64,000 nucleotides of DNA from CAZGSV01 sp964528605 (GCA_964528605.1 CAZGSV010000002.1:1-64000); one strand, 5' to 3'. Counted from the stretch's first letter, positions 50,343 through 59,456 are shown. A program made the numbers and translations. The notes: generated by a model from the sequence alone, not told the origin.

Positions 50343-50699
50343 ACCAGTTGACGCCAGTAGGTGGGTGGCGCTTTGGCGTAGGCCGAGCGCGTGCGCTGGT
50401 CCGCCGCTTGTCGGCCGGCGTGTGACATCGACCCAACCCTCTTGACCTGGTCGGGGCGCTATCATCCCCTCGCTCAGAAGCCAGCCCCATGCCTCCGCGA
50501 TCGCCTGGCGCATCTCTTCCTGCAGTTCGCCAGCGTACTCCCTGAACTCACGGTAGGTGAAGGTCGTGAGGTTCCCCAGGTGCAGCATAACGCTGTCAGG
50601 TTTGAGGTGAGCGAGGTAGGGCAGCAACAGCCAGCCAAGTTCCTCGGGCTCCAGAGTGACTGCCGTCTGGGGATCTGGCAGAGCTTCGTCAAGCCGCAT
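50343..50699 (-). pseudogene. N-terminal fragment of a TIGR02391/Ymh-like gene, fused in frame to the HEAT gene
   Basis: ATG 50699 has GAGGTGAG upstream. The stretch EMRQAIAEAWGWLLSEGMIA, PRPGQEGWVDVTRR matches the middle of Ymh/TIGR02391 proteins (EAWxWLxxEGLIAPRPxQ, FVTRRG). After the VTRR motif the similarity ends, without a stop, and the frame runs on into the HEAT protein. Likely a 5' remnant of an accessory gene. Confidence 0.5.
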
Positions 50700-50921
50700 G
50701 GCTACTCACCTCGCGGAGAGCATTCCTCCCGCACTCGCGAGCGGGTACTGAGGTGAGGGCAGCCGGTCGGAACGCCCCACCAACTCCATGGGCCGTGCAT
50801 CAGACCAGGGAGCCAGCGACATGGAACCACCCTTCTCTGCGGCATCTTAGCGGAACACCTTCAGGTCCGCCAGAGGACCGCCCACGGGAGAACGGCGGCT
50901 GGGGGGCCAACTCTTGCGGCT

Positions 50922-51059
50922 CCCCGCCTCTGGCGGGGCGGCCAGGGCTGGCGCCCAGGCCCTACGATCACGACGGGCGGCGGCGCCGATTCGCGGGCTG
51001 TCGCGGCAGGAATGCCGCTCCTACAGGACACGCGGCGACTCGCCGAGTCGTCCCTGCGG
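50922..51059. repeat. Three hairpin repeats upstream of relA
   Basis: 50922-50938 CCCCGCCTCTGGCGGGG (same 17 nt as the broken tRNA); 51001-51027 on the minus strand TGTAGGAGCGGCA, loop TTCC, TGCCGC; 51033-51059 a degraded class A copy (GCGACTCGCCGAGTCG followed by TCCCTGCGG). They fill most of the 430-bp gap between the fragment at 50343 and relA. Confidence 0.65.
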
Positions 51060-51130
51060 TGAGGCCGCGCGGCTGACATCAGGTTCGCCGCCGCGCCTGG
51101 GGTGTGATACGCTCATGCTCGTGAAAAGGG

Positions 51131-53323
51131 ATGGCTACGCAACAGGTCTCCGCGGCGGAGGCGTTGTTGGAGAAGGCGCGCACCTATCTGGGTCCGGAGG
51201 ACCTGGAGTTGGTGCAGCGTGCCTGGCGGGCTGCCCTGGAAGCGCACTCAGCGAGTAAGCCCCGCGAGAACGGCGAGCCCTTCGTCAGCCATCCCCTGGC
51301 AACGGCCGAAATCCTCACCGAGTTACAGGCTGATGCTCCCACCCTGGCAGCCGGCCTGCTGCACGACGTGCTCGAGGACTCGTCGGGGCTGACAAAGGAT
51401 CGGCTCGAGCGGGAGTTCGGGCACCAGGTCACCCGGCTGGTCGAGGGGGTCACCAAACTCACGCTCGCCAGCCGCGGCATCCGCCCCCGGGCGCGCCAAG
51501 CGGAGAACCTTCGCCGCATGTTGATCGCCATGGCGGAGGACCCCCGCGTGCTCCTCGTCAAACTGGCCGACCGCCTGCACAACATGCGCACGCTGGACGC
51601 CCTCTCGCCCGAGCGGCGCCGCGCCAACGCCCAGGAGACGCTGCGCATCTACGCGCCACTCGCGCACCGCTTCGGCGTCTGGACCCTCAAGTGGCAACTG
51701 GAGGACCTCGCCTTCCGCGAACTGGAGCCCGAGGCGTATCGGTCGCTGGCCGCGCGTGTGGCCAGTACGCGCAGAGAGCGGGAGGCCGAGGTGGAAGCCG
51801 ACCGGCAACTGCTGCAGGAGACCCTCAATCGGCACGGCATCGAGGCGCAGGTGTTCGGCCGTTCCAAGCACCTCTACAGCGTCTATCGCAAGATGCGCGA
51901 GCAGGACGTGGACTTCGACAACATCTACGACCTGTCGGGACTGCGCGTCGTCTGCAACGACCGCAACACCTGCTACACCATCCTCGCCATCATCCACAAC
52001 GAGTTGTGGCCGCCGGTGCCGGGGATGTTCAGCGATTTCATTGCCTCGCCCAAGGCGAACGGCTACCAGTCGCTGCACCTCAAGGCGCTCAAGCCCAACG
52101 ACCAGATCATCGAGATTCAGATCCGCACTTGGGAGATGCACCAGGTAGCCGAGTTCGGCATGGCGGCTCACTGGGCCTACAAGGAAGGCGCGCCTGCCGA
52201 GAAGCCGGTGCGCGCGCGCGTGCGCGACGCCGCCTACCAAGACAACTTGCGCAAGTGGTTGCGGCAACTGGGCGAGTTGCAGGACGACGAGGAGTTCCTG
52301 GCCGCGGTGGGCGTCGAACTCTCCGAGGCGCAGGTGTTCGTGTTCACCCCGGAGCGCGAGGTCATCGCCCTGCCGGCCGGCTCCACTCCCATTGATTTCG
52401 CCTACCGCGTGCACACCGACATCGGCAACCACTGCCAGCAGGCGAAAGTGAACGGGGCGCTGGTCGGCCTGGATCATCCGCTCCAAACCGGAGATGTGGT
52501 GCGGATAGTGACACACCCGCGCGCCCACCCCAAGGAAGATTGGCTGAGTTACGCGCGCACTTCGCAGGCGCGGCAGAAGATTCGCCACTGGCTCAGCCGC
52601 GAGCACGAGCGCGAGAACATCCGCCTGGGCCGGGAGCGCCTCCAGCGCGAACTCGATCAGGCGCACATCAGCCAGGAGGAATGGGCCCCTTTCATCGAGT
52701 ACATCCTGCCGCACCTCAATCTGCGTTCCGAGGAGCGCCTGTTGGAGGCGATCGGCGCCGGGCAGGTAAGCGGGCGCAGTCTGGTTAACCGGTTCCGTGA
52801 GCGGGCCACGCGCGGCGAAGAGGGTGAGATCGTGGGCCGGCCCACGCAAGCCGCGGCGCAGGCGCTCCCGGTGGCGGTGCTCTCGCCCGACGCGGCGCTG
52901 GACAAACTCGAGTACCATTTGGCGCGCTGCTGCTCGCCGATTCCGGGCGATGAGATTGTGGGCTACGTCTCGCGCGGGCGCGGGCTGGTGGTGCACCAGG
53001 CCGAGTGCCGCAACTTGCGCGAGCGGCGCGAGCGCGAGCCCGCGCGCTATCTGCCGCTCCAATGGCGCACCGACGCTGCCTCGCCCGCGCTGTTCGAGGC
53101 GCAGGCCATCGTCAAGGCGACCGACCGCCCGGGCCTGCTGCGCGACCTCACCGCTCTCGTGGGCAGCACCAATGCCGACATTGCCGCCGCCCGCATCGTC
53201 TCCCGCCAGCCGCCCTTCGCCTTCATCGAACTGGTGCTCAATGTGCGCGACCACCAGCACCTGTCTCAAGTTCTGAGCAACCTGCTGAAGATGGAAGAAG
53301 TTACTTCAGTAGCGCGACATTGA
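51131..53323 (+). CDS. relA: Bifunctional (p)ppGpp synthetase/hydrolase, RelA/SpoT
   Basis: 730 residues from ATG 51131. HD hydrolase domain: AAGLLHDVLEDSSGLTKDRL (HD) and KLADRLHNMRTLDAL. Synthetase domain: GRSKHLYSVYRKMREQDVDF, YDLSGLRVVCND, SPKANGYQSLHLKAL and IQIRTWEMHQVAEFGMAAHW. TGS: VFTPEREVIALPAGSTPIDF. C-terminal ACT: DRPGLLRDLTALVGSTNADI. The HD and synthetase motifs both look intact, so it should make and degrade (p)ppGpp. Followed 12 nt later by dtd, a common pairing. Confidence 0.96.
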   Translation: MATQQVSAAEALLEKARTYLGPEDLELVQRAWRAALEAHSASKPRENGEPFVSHPLATAEILTELQADAPTLAAGLLHDVLEDSSGLTKDRLEREFGHQVTRLVEGVTKLTLASRGIRPRARQAENLRRMLIAMAEDPRVLLVKLADRLHNMRTLDALSPERRRANAQETLRIYAPLAHRFGVWTLKWQLEDLAFRELEPEAYRSLAARVASTRREREAEVEADRQLLQETLNRHGIEAQVFGRSKHLYSVYRKMREQDVDFDNIYDLSGLRVVCNDRNTCYTILAIIHNELWPPVPGMFSDFIASPKANGYQSLHLKALKPNDQIIEIQIRTWEMHQVAEFGMAAHWAYKEGAPAEKPVRARVRDAAYQDNLRKWLRQLGELQDDEEFLAAVGVELSEAQVFVFTPEREVIALPAGSTPIDFAYRVHTDIGNHCQQAKVNGALVGLDHPLQTGDVVRIVTHPRAHPKEDWLSYARTSQARQKIRHWLSREHERENIRLGRERLQRELDQAHISQEEWAPFIEYILPHLNLRSEERLLEAIGAGQVSGRSLVNRFRERATRGEEGEIVGRPTQAAAQALPVAVLSPDAALDKLEYHLARCCSPIPGDEIVGYVSRGRGLVVHQAECRNLRERREREPARYLPLQWRTDAASPALFEAQAIVKATDRPGLLRDLTALVGSTNADIAAARIVSRQPPFAFIELVLNVRDHQHLSQVLSNLLKMEEVTSVARH

Positions 53324-53335
53324 GGACACGGAGCG

Positions 53336-53791
53336 ATGCGGTGCGTGGTGCAGAGAGTAAGCGCGGCCTCGGTCTCGGTTGACGGAGAGGTCGTGGCCGC
53401 GATAGGGGCGGGCCTGGTCGCCTTCGTGGGCGTCGGGCGCGAGGACAGCCGCGAGCAAATGCAGTATCTCGCGCGCAAACTGGCGGAGTTGCGCGTCTTC
53501 CCCGACGAACAGGCGAAACTGAACCTGTCCTTGCCGGAGGTGAGCGGCGAACTGCTGCTGGTGCCGAACTTCACCGTGCTCGGGGACTGCGCCAAAGGCC
53601 GGCGGCCCTCCTTCGACAAGGCCGCGAGCCCGGAGCAGGCTAACGCTCTCTTTCAGGCTCTAGCCGAGGCTGCGCGAGGGCAAGGCCTCAAAGTCGGCTG
53701 CGGGCGGTTCGGGGCGGTAATGCAAGTGGAGGTGCGTAACCAGGGCCCGGTGACCCTGATATTGGAGGGGAAAAGCGGAGCGGAAGGGTGA
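53336..53791 (+). CDS. dtd: D-aminoacyl-tRNA deacylase
   Basis: 151 residues from ATG 53336. MRCVVQRVSAASVSVDGEVV is the family start; LLLVPNFTVLGDCAKGRRPS replaces the usual SQFTL motif with PNFTV, and VRNQGPVTLILEG carries the NxGPVT cross-subunit motif. The enzyme removes D-amino acids (and glycine from tRNA-Ala) from tRNA. The SQ-to-PN change is noted but the domain is otherwise complete. Second gene of the relA-dtd unit. Confidence 0.93.
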   Translation: MRCVVQRVSAASVSVDGEVVAAIGAGLVAFVGVGREDSREQMQYLARKLAELRVFPDEQAKLNLSLPEVSGELLLVPNFTVLGDCAKGRRPSFDKAASPEQANALFQALAEAARGQGLKVGCGRFGAVMQVEVRNQGPVTLILEGKSGAEG

Positions 53792-53844
53792 GATTTTCCC
53801 ACTCGTTTGGTAAACTCATCTGCGCTTGGCCGAGTGAAAAGGAA

Positions 53845-54729
53845 ATGCTCAGGGAACACGATCCTTTCATAGAGCAGGACAGCATTCTCGAGGCGCAACC
53901 GCCGCAGCCTCAGAATGGTCGCAAGCCCACACCGGCCGAGCAGGCGCGACTAAGCGCATTCCACGGGGACCAGTCCATGCGGCGGGGGCAGTTCGACGAA
54001 GCGGTGGGCTTCTACAAGCGGGCGGCGGAACTGGACGGCAACGACGGGCGCTGGCAGGTAAGTCTGGGCGACGCCTACGTGAGCACCGGGTATTACCGCA
54101 GGGCGTACAAGGCCTATCAGCGCGCCATCAAGAGGAACCCTCAGGACGCCGACGCCCACTTCTCGCTGGGCGAGTTGCTGGCTCGCACTGGAGCCTTTGA
54201 AGAGGGCATACCCGAGATCAGCGAGGCGATACGGCTGCTGCCCGGGCGACACTACTATCTCTACCGCCTTGCCGGCATCTGCTGGGCAGCGGGAATGCGG
54301 CAAGAGGCGATCCAGGCGCTGCGCAGCGCGGTGCGGCTCAATCCGCAGGACGCGTTCTACCGCTACAAACTCGCCCGGTTGCTGGCGGAAGAGGGCCATC
54401 ACCGGGAAGCCAACGCCCAGTTCCAGCACGCCGCGTCTTGTGCCCCGCAGGACTCTTACTACCGCCTCTGGTTGGCCATCTCGTTCGTGCAGCTACGCCG
54501 CATAGAGGACGCGCTGGAGGCGGTGCACGAGGCGCTCCGCATCGAGGAATGGCGGGAGCCGACCTTGCTGGTGCTGGCGGCGTTGCTCCACCGGCTGCTG
54601 GGGCGCCACGACACCGCGCAGGCCTATATGCGTCGCGCCCCCAGGCTAACCGAGTACGACCGGCACTTCCTGCGCTTCGTCACTCAAGCCGCGGGCCCGC
54701 TGGCGGCCCTAGCGACCGAAGGGCTCTAG
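53845..54729 (+). CDS. TPR-repeat protein
   Basis: 294 residues from ATG 53845, with AAAAGGA upstream; a GTG at 53788 overlapping the dtd stop is in frame and would add 19 residues, but TTTGGTAAACT-like promoter sequence lies there. At least five TPRs: MRRGQFDEAVGFYKRAAELD, VSTGYYRRAYKAYQRAIKRN, LARTGAFEEGIPEISEAIRL, WAAGMRQEAIQALRSAVRLN and LAEEGHHREANAQFQHAASC. No signal peptide, so probably cytoplasmic. Scaffold role; partner unknown. Confidence 0.8.
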   Translation: MLREHDPFIEQDSILEAQPPQPQNGRKPTPAEQARLSAFHGDQSMRRGQFDEAVGFYKRAAELDGNDGRWQVSLGDAYVSTGYYRRAYKAYQRAIKRNPQDADAHFSLGELLARTGAFEEGIPEISEAIRLLPGRHYYLYRLAGICWAAGMRQEAIQALRSAVRLNPQDAFYRYKLARLLAEEGHHREANAQFQHAASCAPQDSYYRLWLAISFVQLRRIEDALEAVHEALRIEEWREPTLLVLAALLHRLLGRHDTAQAYMRRAPRLTEYDRHFLRFVTQAAGPLAALATEGL

Positions 54730-54792
54730 GCGCCCCGCTCTCGGACCCGTTCCGTCTCAGGTCGCCGGCAAGGAACCGCGCGGCGTCGGGAC

Positions 54793-55371
54793 TCAGGTCT
54801 TGGTGGAGACCAGGCTCCGCACGCGCTCGTAGTTGATGCGGACGGTGCCGTCCTCGGGGTGCAGGCGGTTGAGTTCGGCCCACAGGTCTAGGGCATCCTG
54901 CAGGCGGCCGGCCTTTTCATAGGCGTGCGCCAGCTTCTTCTCGACCTGGTAGCCGTCATGAAGCCTCTTGACTGCCTCGGTGAAGGCCTCCACGGCCTTG
55001 GGGAAGTCCCGGCGGTTGACCGTGTAGTAGTCGCCCAGGTCCTCCCAGACGTCCTCGTTCTCGGGGTTGGCTAGCGCGCAGCGCAGGTAGACGGCCACGG
55101 CGTACTCGTGCTGGTCTGAACTCCACAGCAGATACGCGGCGTCGAGGTAGGCCTGCACGAAGTAAGGATCAATCCGCGTCGCGGCCAGGTTCAGCACCAT
55201 CGCGCCTCGGTAGTCGCCTTCGTGGAAGCACTCATCGGCTGCACCCCAGAAGGCGTCCACGACCAGCGCGTCCATGACCTGCGCCGGAGCGGGCCCCTGC
55301 GCTGCCGCCTCAGCGCAACATGCGGCAAGGCAGACGATGAAAACCACGGTGAAGAGCAGCAATGCCCGCAT
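54793..55371 (-). CDS. Secreted TPR protein
   Basis: 192 residues. ATG 55371 begins a signal peptide (MRALLLFTVVFIVCLAACCA). TPR helices follow: CFHEGDYRGAMVLNLAATRI, SDQHEYAVAVYLRCALANPE and KAGRLQDALDLWAELNRLHP. Envelope adaptor; partner unknown. Converges on the 53845 gene and lies downstream of the ECF sigma operon, 51 nt from its last gene, so it may belong to the same transcript. Confidence 0.75.
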   Translation of the reverse strand: MRALLLFTVVFIVCLAACCAEAAAQGPAPAQVMDALVVDAFWGAADECFHEGDYRGAMVLNLAATRIDPYFVQAYLDAAYLLWSSDQHEYAVAVYLRCALANPENEDVWEDLGDYYTVNRRDFPKAVEAFTEAVKRLHDGYQVEKKLAHAYEKAGRLQDALDLWAELNRLHPEDGTVRINYERVRSLVSTKT

Positions 55372-55422
55372 GTCTATGAGTCTAGCCGTGGTTGGCCGCC
55401 GAGGCAAGGGCGGCCCGCCCGC

Positions 55423-56433
55423 TTAGGGCTGGGCGGAGTCAGCCACTTGCTCGAGCAGCGACTGGGGCAAAGAGCCGACCACCACAATCCAGAGCGGGCC
55501 GCGCTCCCGCACCACCACCATTGGGGTCGTCGGCAAGCCTCGCGTGCCGCCGCCGCCGGTGCCTTGGCGCTCGAACACCGACACGAAACTGAAGATGTCC
55601 GTGTAGCGCAGCCAGGCCACCGGATGGCCGCGGAAGCGCAACAGACAGGCATCCTGCAAGAAGAAATCCTCGGGCAGCCACTGAGGCGGCGCCAGGTGGA
55701 AGTCGAGTCGCTTGGCCACTTCGGCAACGTCGGCGGAGCGGAATACGGGCGTCGGTTCCCGGCTCACTCGGGTGCCCCGGGGCGGCTCGAAGGCGAACAA
55801 CTCGTCAGGTGGCGCCTCCGAGGGGAAGGACACCTCGAGATAGCGCTCTTCGCCCAGCGGCGTCCCGTCCGGCGCGAAGTGCTGCCGCAGCAGGGGAACC
55901 CACTGGTCGGCGTCCACCCAGTACTTGCGGTAGGTGCGAGGCGGGCGGCGGCGCACCAGTTGCACCACGTGCGCGCGCCGGCCGAGGAGCGACCGAATGC
56001 CGAAGTAGCGAACAACAAAGGCGTCGGGCACGCGGCTGACCCACTCCGCGCGGCGCCGCGCTATCAGTTCAGCGTCCGCCGCCTGCGTCGACATCGCCCA
56101 GGCTCCCTGGCGGTCGTAGAGCCACCGAGTCACGCCGTCAGAGATCAGCAGCCGCGTGGGGACGCGTTTCTTCCCGAGAAACTCGATGCGGTACTTATGC
56201 CCGGGCGCGCGCACGATGCGCTGCACCAAGCGGGCCCGGGGCTGCGGAAGCCCGGTGACGCGGACACCAGCCAGGTTCACCTGCCCCTCCCTGGCGAAGA
56301 CTTGGCGCAGGACGTTGAGTCCCTGCTCCTGCTCGCGCTGCAAGTCCTGCCCCAGCGCCAGGCGTACGCCCAGGGGGACCAGCGCAATGGCGGCGGCCAG
56401 TGCTAGGAGCCTAAGGAGCCCTCTGGTCCTCAT
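55423..56433 (-). CDS. RseB/MucB-like sigma-regulatory protein
   Basis: 336 residues. ATG 56433 (MRTRGLLRLLALAAAIALVP) gives a signal peptide and overlaps the anti-sigma gene by 23 nt. KYRIEFLGKKRVPTRLLISD followed by GVTRWLYDRQGAWAM is the LolA/RseB-like N-terminal half-barrel; YWVDADQWVPLLRQHFAPDG and LAPPQWLPEDFFLQDACLLR fit the C-terminal domain. In other bacteria RseB binds the anti-sigma factor in the periplasm and blocks its cleavage. The operon context supports this. Confidence 0.78.
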   Translation of the reverse strand: MRTRGLLRLLALAAAIALVPLGVRLALGQDLQREQEQGLNVLRQVFAREGQVNLAGVRVTGLPQPRARLVQRIVRAPGHKYRIEFLGKKRVPTRLLISDGVTRWLYDRQGAWAMSTQAADAELIARRRAEWVSRVPDAFVVRYFGIRSLLGRRAHVVQLVRRRPPRTYRKYWVDADQWVPLLRQHFAPDGTPLGEERYLEVSFPSEAPPDELFAFEPPRGTRVSREPTPVFRSADVAEVAKRLDFHLAPPQWLPEDFFLQDACLLRFRGHPVAWLRYTDIFSFVSVFERQGTGGGGTRGLPTTPMVVVRERGPLWIVVVGSLPQSLLEQVADSAQP

Positions 56434-56881
56434 AAGCCGCCGGCATGAAACTCTCGTCCGCGCCCACCAGCGCCTCACCCTCGGGCAGCGCGGAGTGGTT
56501 GGAGACGCAGAAGCCCGCGAACGCCGCCAGGTCGTTTCTCGAGGGAGCAGCAGGCTGGGAATGGAAGTAGCCGATGAGGCCGCCCACAATGAGCATGGCG
56601 ACCACACCCGCCGCGCTCAGGGCGAACCGCCAACTGAGCCTCCGCGAAGGCGCCGCAACCGAGCCGCTCTCGATCCTCGCCATCACCCGCGCCGTGAGGC
56701 CGGGCCGCGGCTCGGGGTGCAGAGCCAGGCTGCTCAGGCGGCGCGCCTGCACGAGGTCCTCCGCGGCCAGAGCGCACTCCGGGCAGGCCCCGAGGTGCTC
56801 CCCCACCGCCCGCGACTGAGGCCGAGGCAGCCGGCTGTCCGTATACTCGAGAAGCATCTTACGGGCTTTCCCACAACGCAT
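56411..56881 (-). CDS. Membrane anti-sigma factor with zinc-finger (zf-HC2)
   Basis: 156 residues. ATG 56881 has AGGAGG 8 nt upstream; a GTG at 56890 is less likely. The HC2 pattern is VGEHLGACPEC with an N-terminal Cys (MRCGKA); one membrane helix (FALSAAGVVAMLIVGGLIGY). Such proteins hold an ECF sigma factor at the membrane until a signal triggers their cleavage. Overlaps both neighbouring genes by 23 nt, so translation is probably coupled. Confidence 0.85.
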   Translation of the reverse strand: MRCGKARKMLLEYTDSRLPRPQSRAVGEHLGACPECALAAEDLVQARRLSSLALHPEPRPGLTARVMARIESGSVAAPSRRLSWRFALSAAGVVAMLIVGGLIGYFHSQPAAPSRNDLAAFAGFCVSNHSALPEGEALVGADESFMPAAYEDQRAP

Positions 56882-57479
56882 CCGCTCCACCTCCTGTCGC
56901 AGCAGTCGCCAGCGCCGTCCCCTGCGCTACGTATGGTTCCAGCAGCCGGCGCAGAGCCCGGCGGGCCGTGAAAAGGCGTGACTTGACCGTGCCCACAGGG
57001 CAGTGCTCGACCTCCGCGGCCTCCTGGTAGGAGAGGCCCTCCAGGTCGCACAGCACCAGAATGGCGCGAAACCTTTCGGGAAGCGCCGCTATGGCTAGTT
57101 CCACCTGCTCGGCGAGTTCCTGTTGGCTCGAGCGGCCGAGCGGATCGGCGGAGGCGCCTTGCGCGGGATGGTCAACAACAGCGGTAAGCGGCATCAGTCG
57201 CCTTCGCCCGCCCTCGCCGCTTCGCTGGTAGTCAATGCACAGGTTTCTGGCGATGCGGTAGAGCCAGGTCTTGAAGGAACAGGCGGCGCGGAACGCCTTG
57301 AGGCTGGCGTAGGCCCGGACAAAGGTGTCCTGCGTTAGGTCCTCAGCGGCCGTGGCGTCCAACACGGAGCGCAGAACGTAGCGGTAGATCTGTCCTTGGT
57401 ACCTCTCCACCAGTTCTTCAAATGCTCGGCGGTCACCGCCTTGCGCCTGCCGAACTAGTGTCCCATCGTCGCCGGGCAT
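56859..57479 (-). CDS. ECF sigma factor (SigE-like)
   Basis: 206 residues. ATG 57479 (MPGDDGTLVRQAQGGDRRAF) with AGGTG upstream. Sigma2: AFEELVERYQGQIYRYVLRS, AEDLTQDTFVRAYASLKAFR and FKTWLYRIARNLCIDYQR. Sigma4: AIAALPERFRAILVLCDLEG, LSYQEAAEVEHCPVGTVKSR. It directs RNA polymerase to envelope-stress-type promoters. Overlaps the anti-sigma gene; its own likely promoter lies at 57525-57550. Confidence 0.93.
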   Translation of the reverse strand: MPGDDGTLVRQAQGGDRRAFEELVERYQGQIYRYVLRSVLDATAAEDLTQDTFVRAYASLKAFRAACSFKTWLYRIARNLCIDYQRSGEGGRRRLMPLTAVVDHPAQGASADPLGRSSQQELAEQVELAIAALPERFRAILVLCDLEGLSYQEAAEVEHCPVGTVKSRLFTARRALRRLLEPYVAQGTALATAATGGGADALWESP

Positions 57480-57524
57480 CTGCACCTGCTTTCCTTTTGG
57501 GCTGGCAGGCCGCGCGCAACCATA

Positions 57525-57550
57525 TTGACGGCCGGCCAGCACAAAAGTTC
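57525..57550 (-). promoter_or_regulatory. Candidate ECF/SigmaE-type autoregulated promoter
   Basis: On the minus strand GAACTT (57550-57545), 15 nt, GTCAA (57529-57525), about 50 nt upstream of the sigma gene start. GAACTT is the classical -35 element of SigmaE-like factors, so the operon is probably autoregulated. Confidence 0.55.
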
Positions 57551-57561
57551 GCCCTCATAGG

Positions 57562-58572
57562 TTACGGTACCAAGTCTATCCCATCCGGGCGCGGTTTGAA
57601 CCTGACCGCCCGAATGGCAGACCCGGGCCCCTCCTCGTAGTAGACGCAGAGCACCACGCCGTCCCGCAACTCGACCATGCTCGGATAGGCCCCGCCCACG
57701 TGGTCCAGCACGAACGGGCCCTGCCAAGTCTGCCCCAGGTCCGCGCTGAGGTGCAGGCTGGTTTCAGGCAGGCGGTGGGCCAGAAGCAGAAGGCCGGAGG
57801 AGTGGACCAAGGCGTGGGGACAATGGCCCGGAAAGCCCGCCTCCCGCACCGTCCAGGTGTGGCCCTGGTCGGAGGAGAAGGCCAGGCACATGCAAGGCCG
57901 GAGCGCCGTGAACAGCCTGCCGTCGGGCAGGCGGATGATGTGGGGCTCGGCGTCGTGCCGGTGGGTGCTGGTGGTGTCAATGATGGTCAGTTCGGGCCAG
58001 GTGCGGCCCCCGTCGAAGGACCGGAGCAGGCCCGCCTTGGCGCTGGAGGGAATCTCGTAGTAGACGGGCAGGAGCAACTCGCCCGAGGGCAGTTCCGTGA
58101 TGGGCGCGGAGCAGGCGAAGTTGCCTTGTTGAGTGACCTCAGGGAAGTGAGGCTCGGACCAGGTTTTGCCCAGGTCGTTGGACTCCACCACAGCGACATG
58201 GAATCCCGCCGCCTCGGTATAGGTGAAGAAGTTGCAGAGCAGCCGGCCGTCGGAGAGTTGCGTGACAGAGGGGTCCCGGTCGTCGAGCGGAGTGTCCACG
58301 ACGACGGTGGGGTCGCTCCAGGTGCGACCCTCATCCGACGAGCGAACCGCGCAGATGCGAGCGCCGCGGGGCAGGCTCTCGTTGGGCAGCGATACGTGGC
58401 CATACCCGGCGTAGAACACGCACAGCAGTTCTCCGTTGCTCAGGCGGCAGATATCGGGGAAAGCCTGATAGCCGCCCGCCCCCGCATCGCGAACCACCAC
58501 TTGGTAAGGAGGCTGAACCTGACCCACCGCGGCCAAGGCAAACACGCCCGCCGCGCCCAAGAATGCGCTCAC
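57562..58572 (-). CDS. Sialidase-like (GH33-type propeller) secreted protein
   Basis: 336 residues. GTG 58572 begins a signal peptide (MSAFLGAAGVFALAAVGQ); the frame is open further upstream, but it would overlap the neighbouring gene. Five Asp-box motifs: SSDEGRTW, SNDLGKTW, SFDGGRTW, SSDQGHTW and SADLGQTW, with FPDICRLSNGELLCVFYAGY at the start. The arginine triad cannot be assigned, so it may be an exo-alpha-sialidase or another BNR-repeat glycoside hydrolase. Follows the TIM-barrel gene by 41 nt, likely one transcript. Confidence 0.75.
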   Translation of the reverse strand: MSAFLGAAGVFALAAVGQVQPPYQVVVRDAGAGGYQAFPDICRLSNGELLCVFYAGYGHVSLPNESLPRGARICAVRSSDEGRTWSDPTVVVDTPLDDRDPSVTQLSDGRLLCNFFTYTEAAGFHVAVVESNDLGKTWSEPHFPEVTQQGNFACSAPITELPSGELLLPVYYEIPSSAKAGLLRSFDGGRTWPELTIIDTTSTHRHDAEPHIIRLPDGRLFTALRPCMCLAFSSDQGHTWTVREAGFPGHCPHALVHSSGLLLLAHRLPETSLHLSADLGQTWQGPFVLDHVGGAYPSMVELRDGVVLCVYYEEGPGSAIRAVRFKPRPDGIDLVP

Positions 58573-58613
58573 TGCCCTAGCACCGCCTTTCGCCCACGAA
58601 TCCCGGCCCGACC

Positions 58614-59456
58614 CTAGAAAGCCGCTTGCCACACCTTGAGCAGCGCGGCGCCCGCCGTGGTCAGCCTTTCCTCTTCCGGTAGGGCCTGCAACTCCTTGCT
58701 GAAGGGCTCGGGAGCGACCGGGCCGGTGTAGCCAATCTTCTCCAGCGCCCGCAGGAAGCCGACTAAGTCTATGACTCCCGTTTCGCCGGGCAGGCGGCGC
58801 ACATTGTCCACCTGCTCCTCTATGGGAATGCCGGCGGGCGCGTCGTTGATGTGGACGTAGACGACTTGCTCGTCTCTGAGCGTCTCCAACTGTTCCACGG
58901 TGCCGCCGGAGGTGTACCAATGCCAGGCGTCGAGCAAGAGGCCGACATTTCCGGTGCCCACGGCATCGCAGAGTTCTAGCATCTGCTCCATGGTATGAAT
59001 GAACTCGTACTTGTGGCCCGCACGCGAGGTCTTGGGCCCGAGGAACTCCAGGCCAAGCCAGCAGCCGTTGTCCGCGAGAATCTCCGCCGCCGGACGCACG
59101 CGCTTCATCAGGAAGGCGGCGTTCTCGGCGTAAGGCCTTTCGTCGGACCAAGAGGGAATCCAGGTTGCGGCGCGCGTGTAGGCGATGGAGGCTGCGGCCG
59201 CGGTGACCGGCAGCAGCCGCTCAAGTGCCTCCTCATAGGCCGCCTGCTCATCGAAGAAAGGCGCCGGCAGCCCCCAGCCGCCCAGGACCATGTCCGCGCG
59301 CTCCAAAGCCTCCACCACCTTGTCCCGGAACGCCGGGTCAAGCAGTTGCCGGGCGTCAACGTCTATCCCTTCGAAGCCCGCGGCGCGCGCCGGCGCCAGC
59401 GCCTCAAAGAACGGCTTGCCATATCCGATTGCTCCTGGACTGAGGTTCTTGAACAC
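58614..59456 (-). CDS. Sugar phosphate isomerase/epimerase (TIM barrel)
   Basis: 280 residues from GTG 59456, with AAGGAAGGA upstream. FEGIDVDARQLL, WLGLEFLGPKTS (metal Glu), VGLLLDAWHWYTSGGTVEQL (Asp-x-x-His) and VVYVHINDAPAG (His-x-Asp) followed by APEPFSKELQ are typical of the xylose-isomerase-like AP-endonuclease-2 family. Acts on a sugar, cyclitol or related substrate. Upstream partner of the sialidase-like gene. Confidence 0.85.
   Translation of the reverse strand: MFKNLSPGAIGYGKPFFEALAPARAAGFEGIDVDARQLLDPAFRDKVVEALERADMVLGGWGLPAPFFDEQAAYEEALERLLPVTAAAASIAYTRAATWIPSWSDERPYAENAAFLMKRVRPAAEILADNGCWLGLEFLGPKTSRAGHKYEFIHTMEQMLELCDAVGTGNVGLLLDAWHWYTSGGTVEQLETLRDEQVVYVHINDAPAGIPIEEQVDNVRRLPGETGVIDLVGFLRALEKIGYTGPVAPEPFSKELQALPEEERLTTAGAALLKVWQAAF

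Noticed and set aside
51323..53269. 648-codon minus-strand frame opposite relA
   Set aside because: Shadow of relA; no ribosome site and no recognisable motif.
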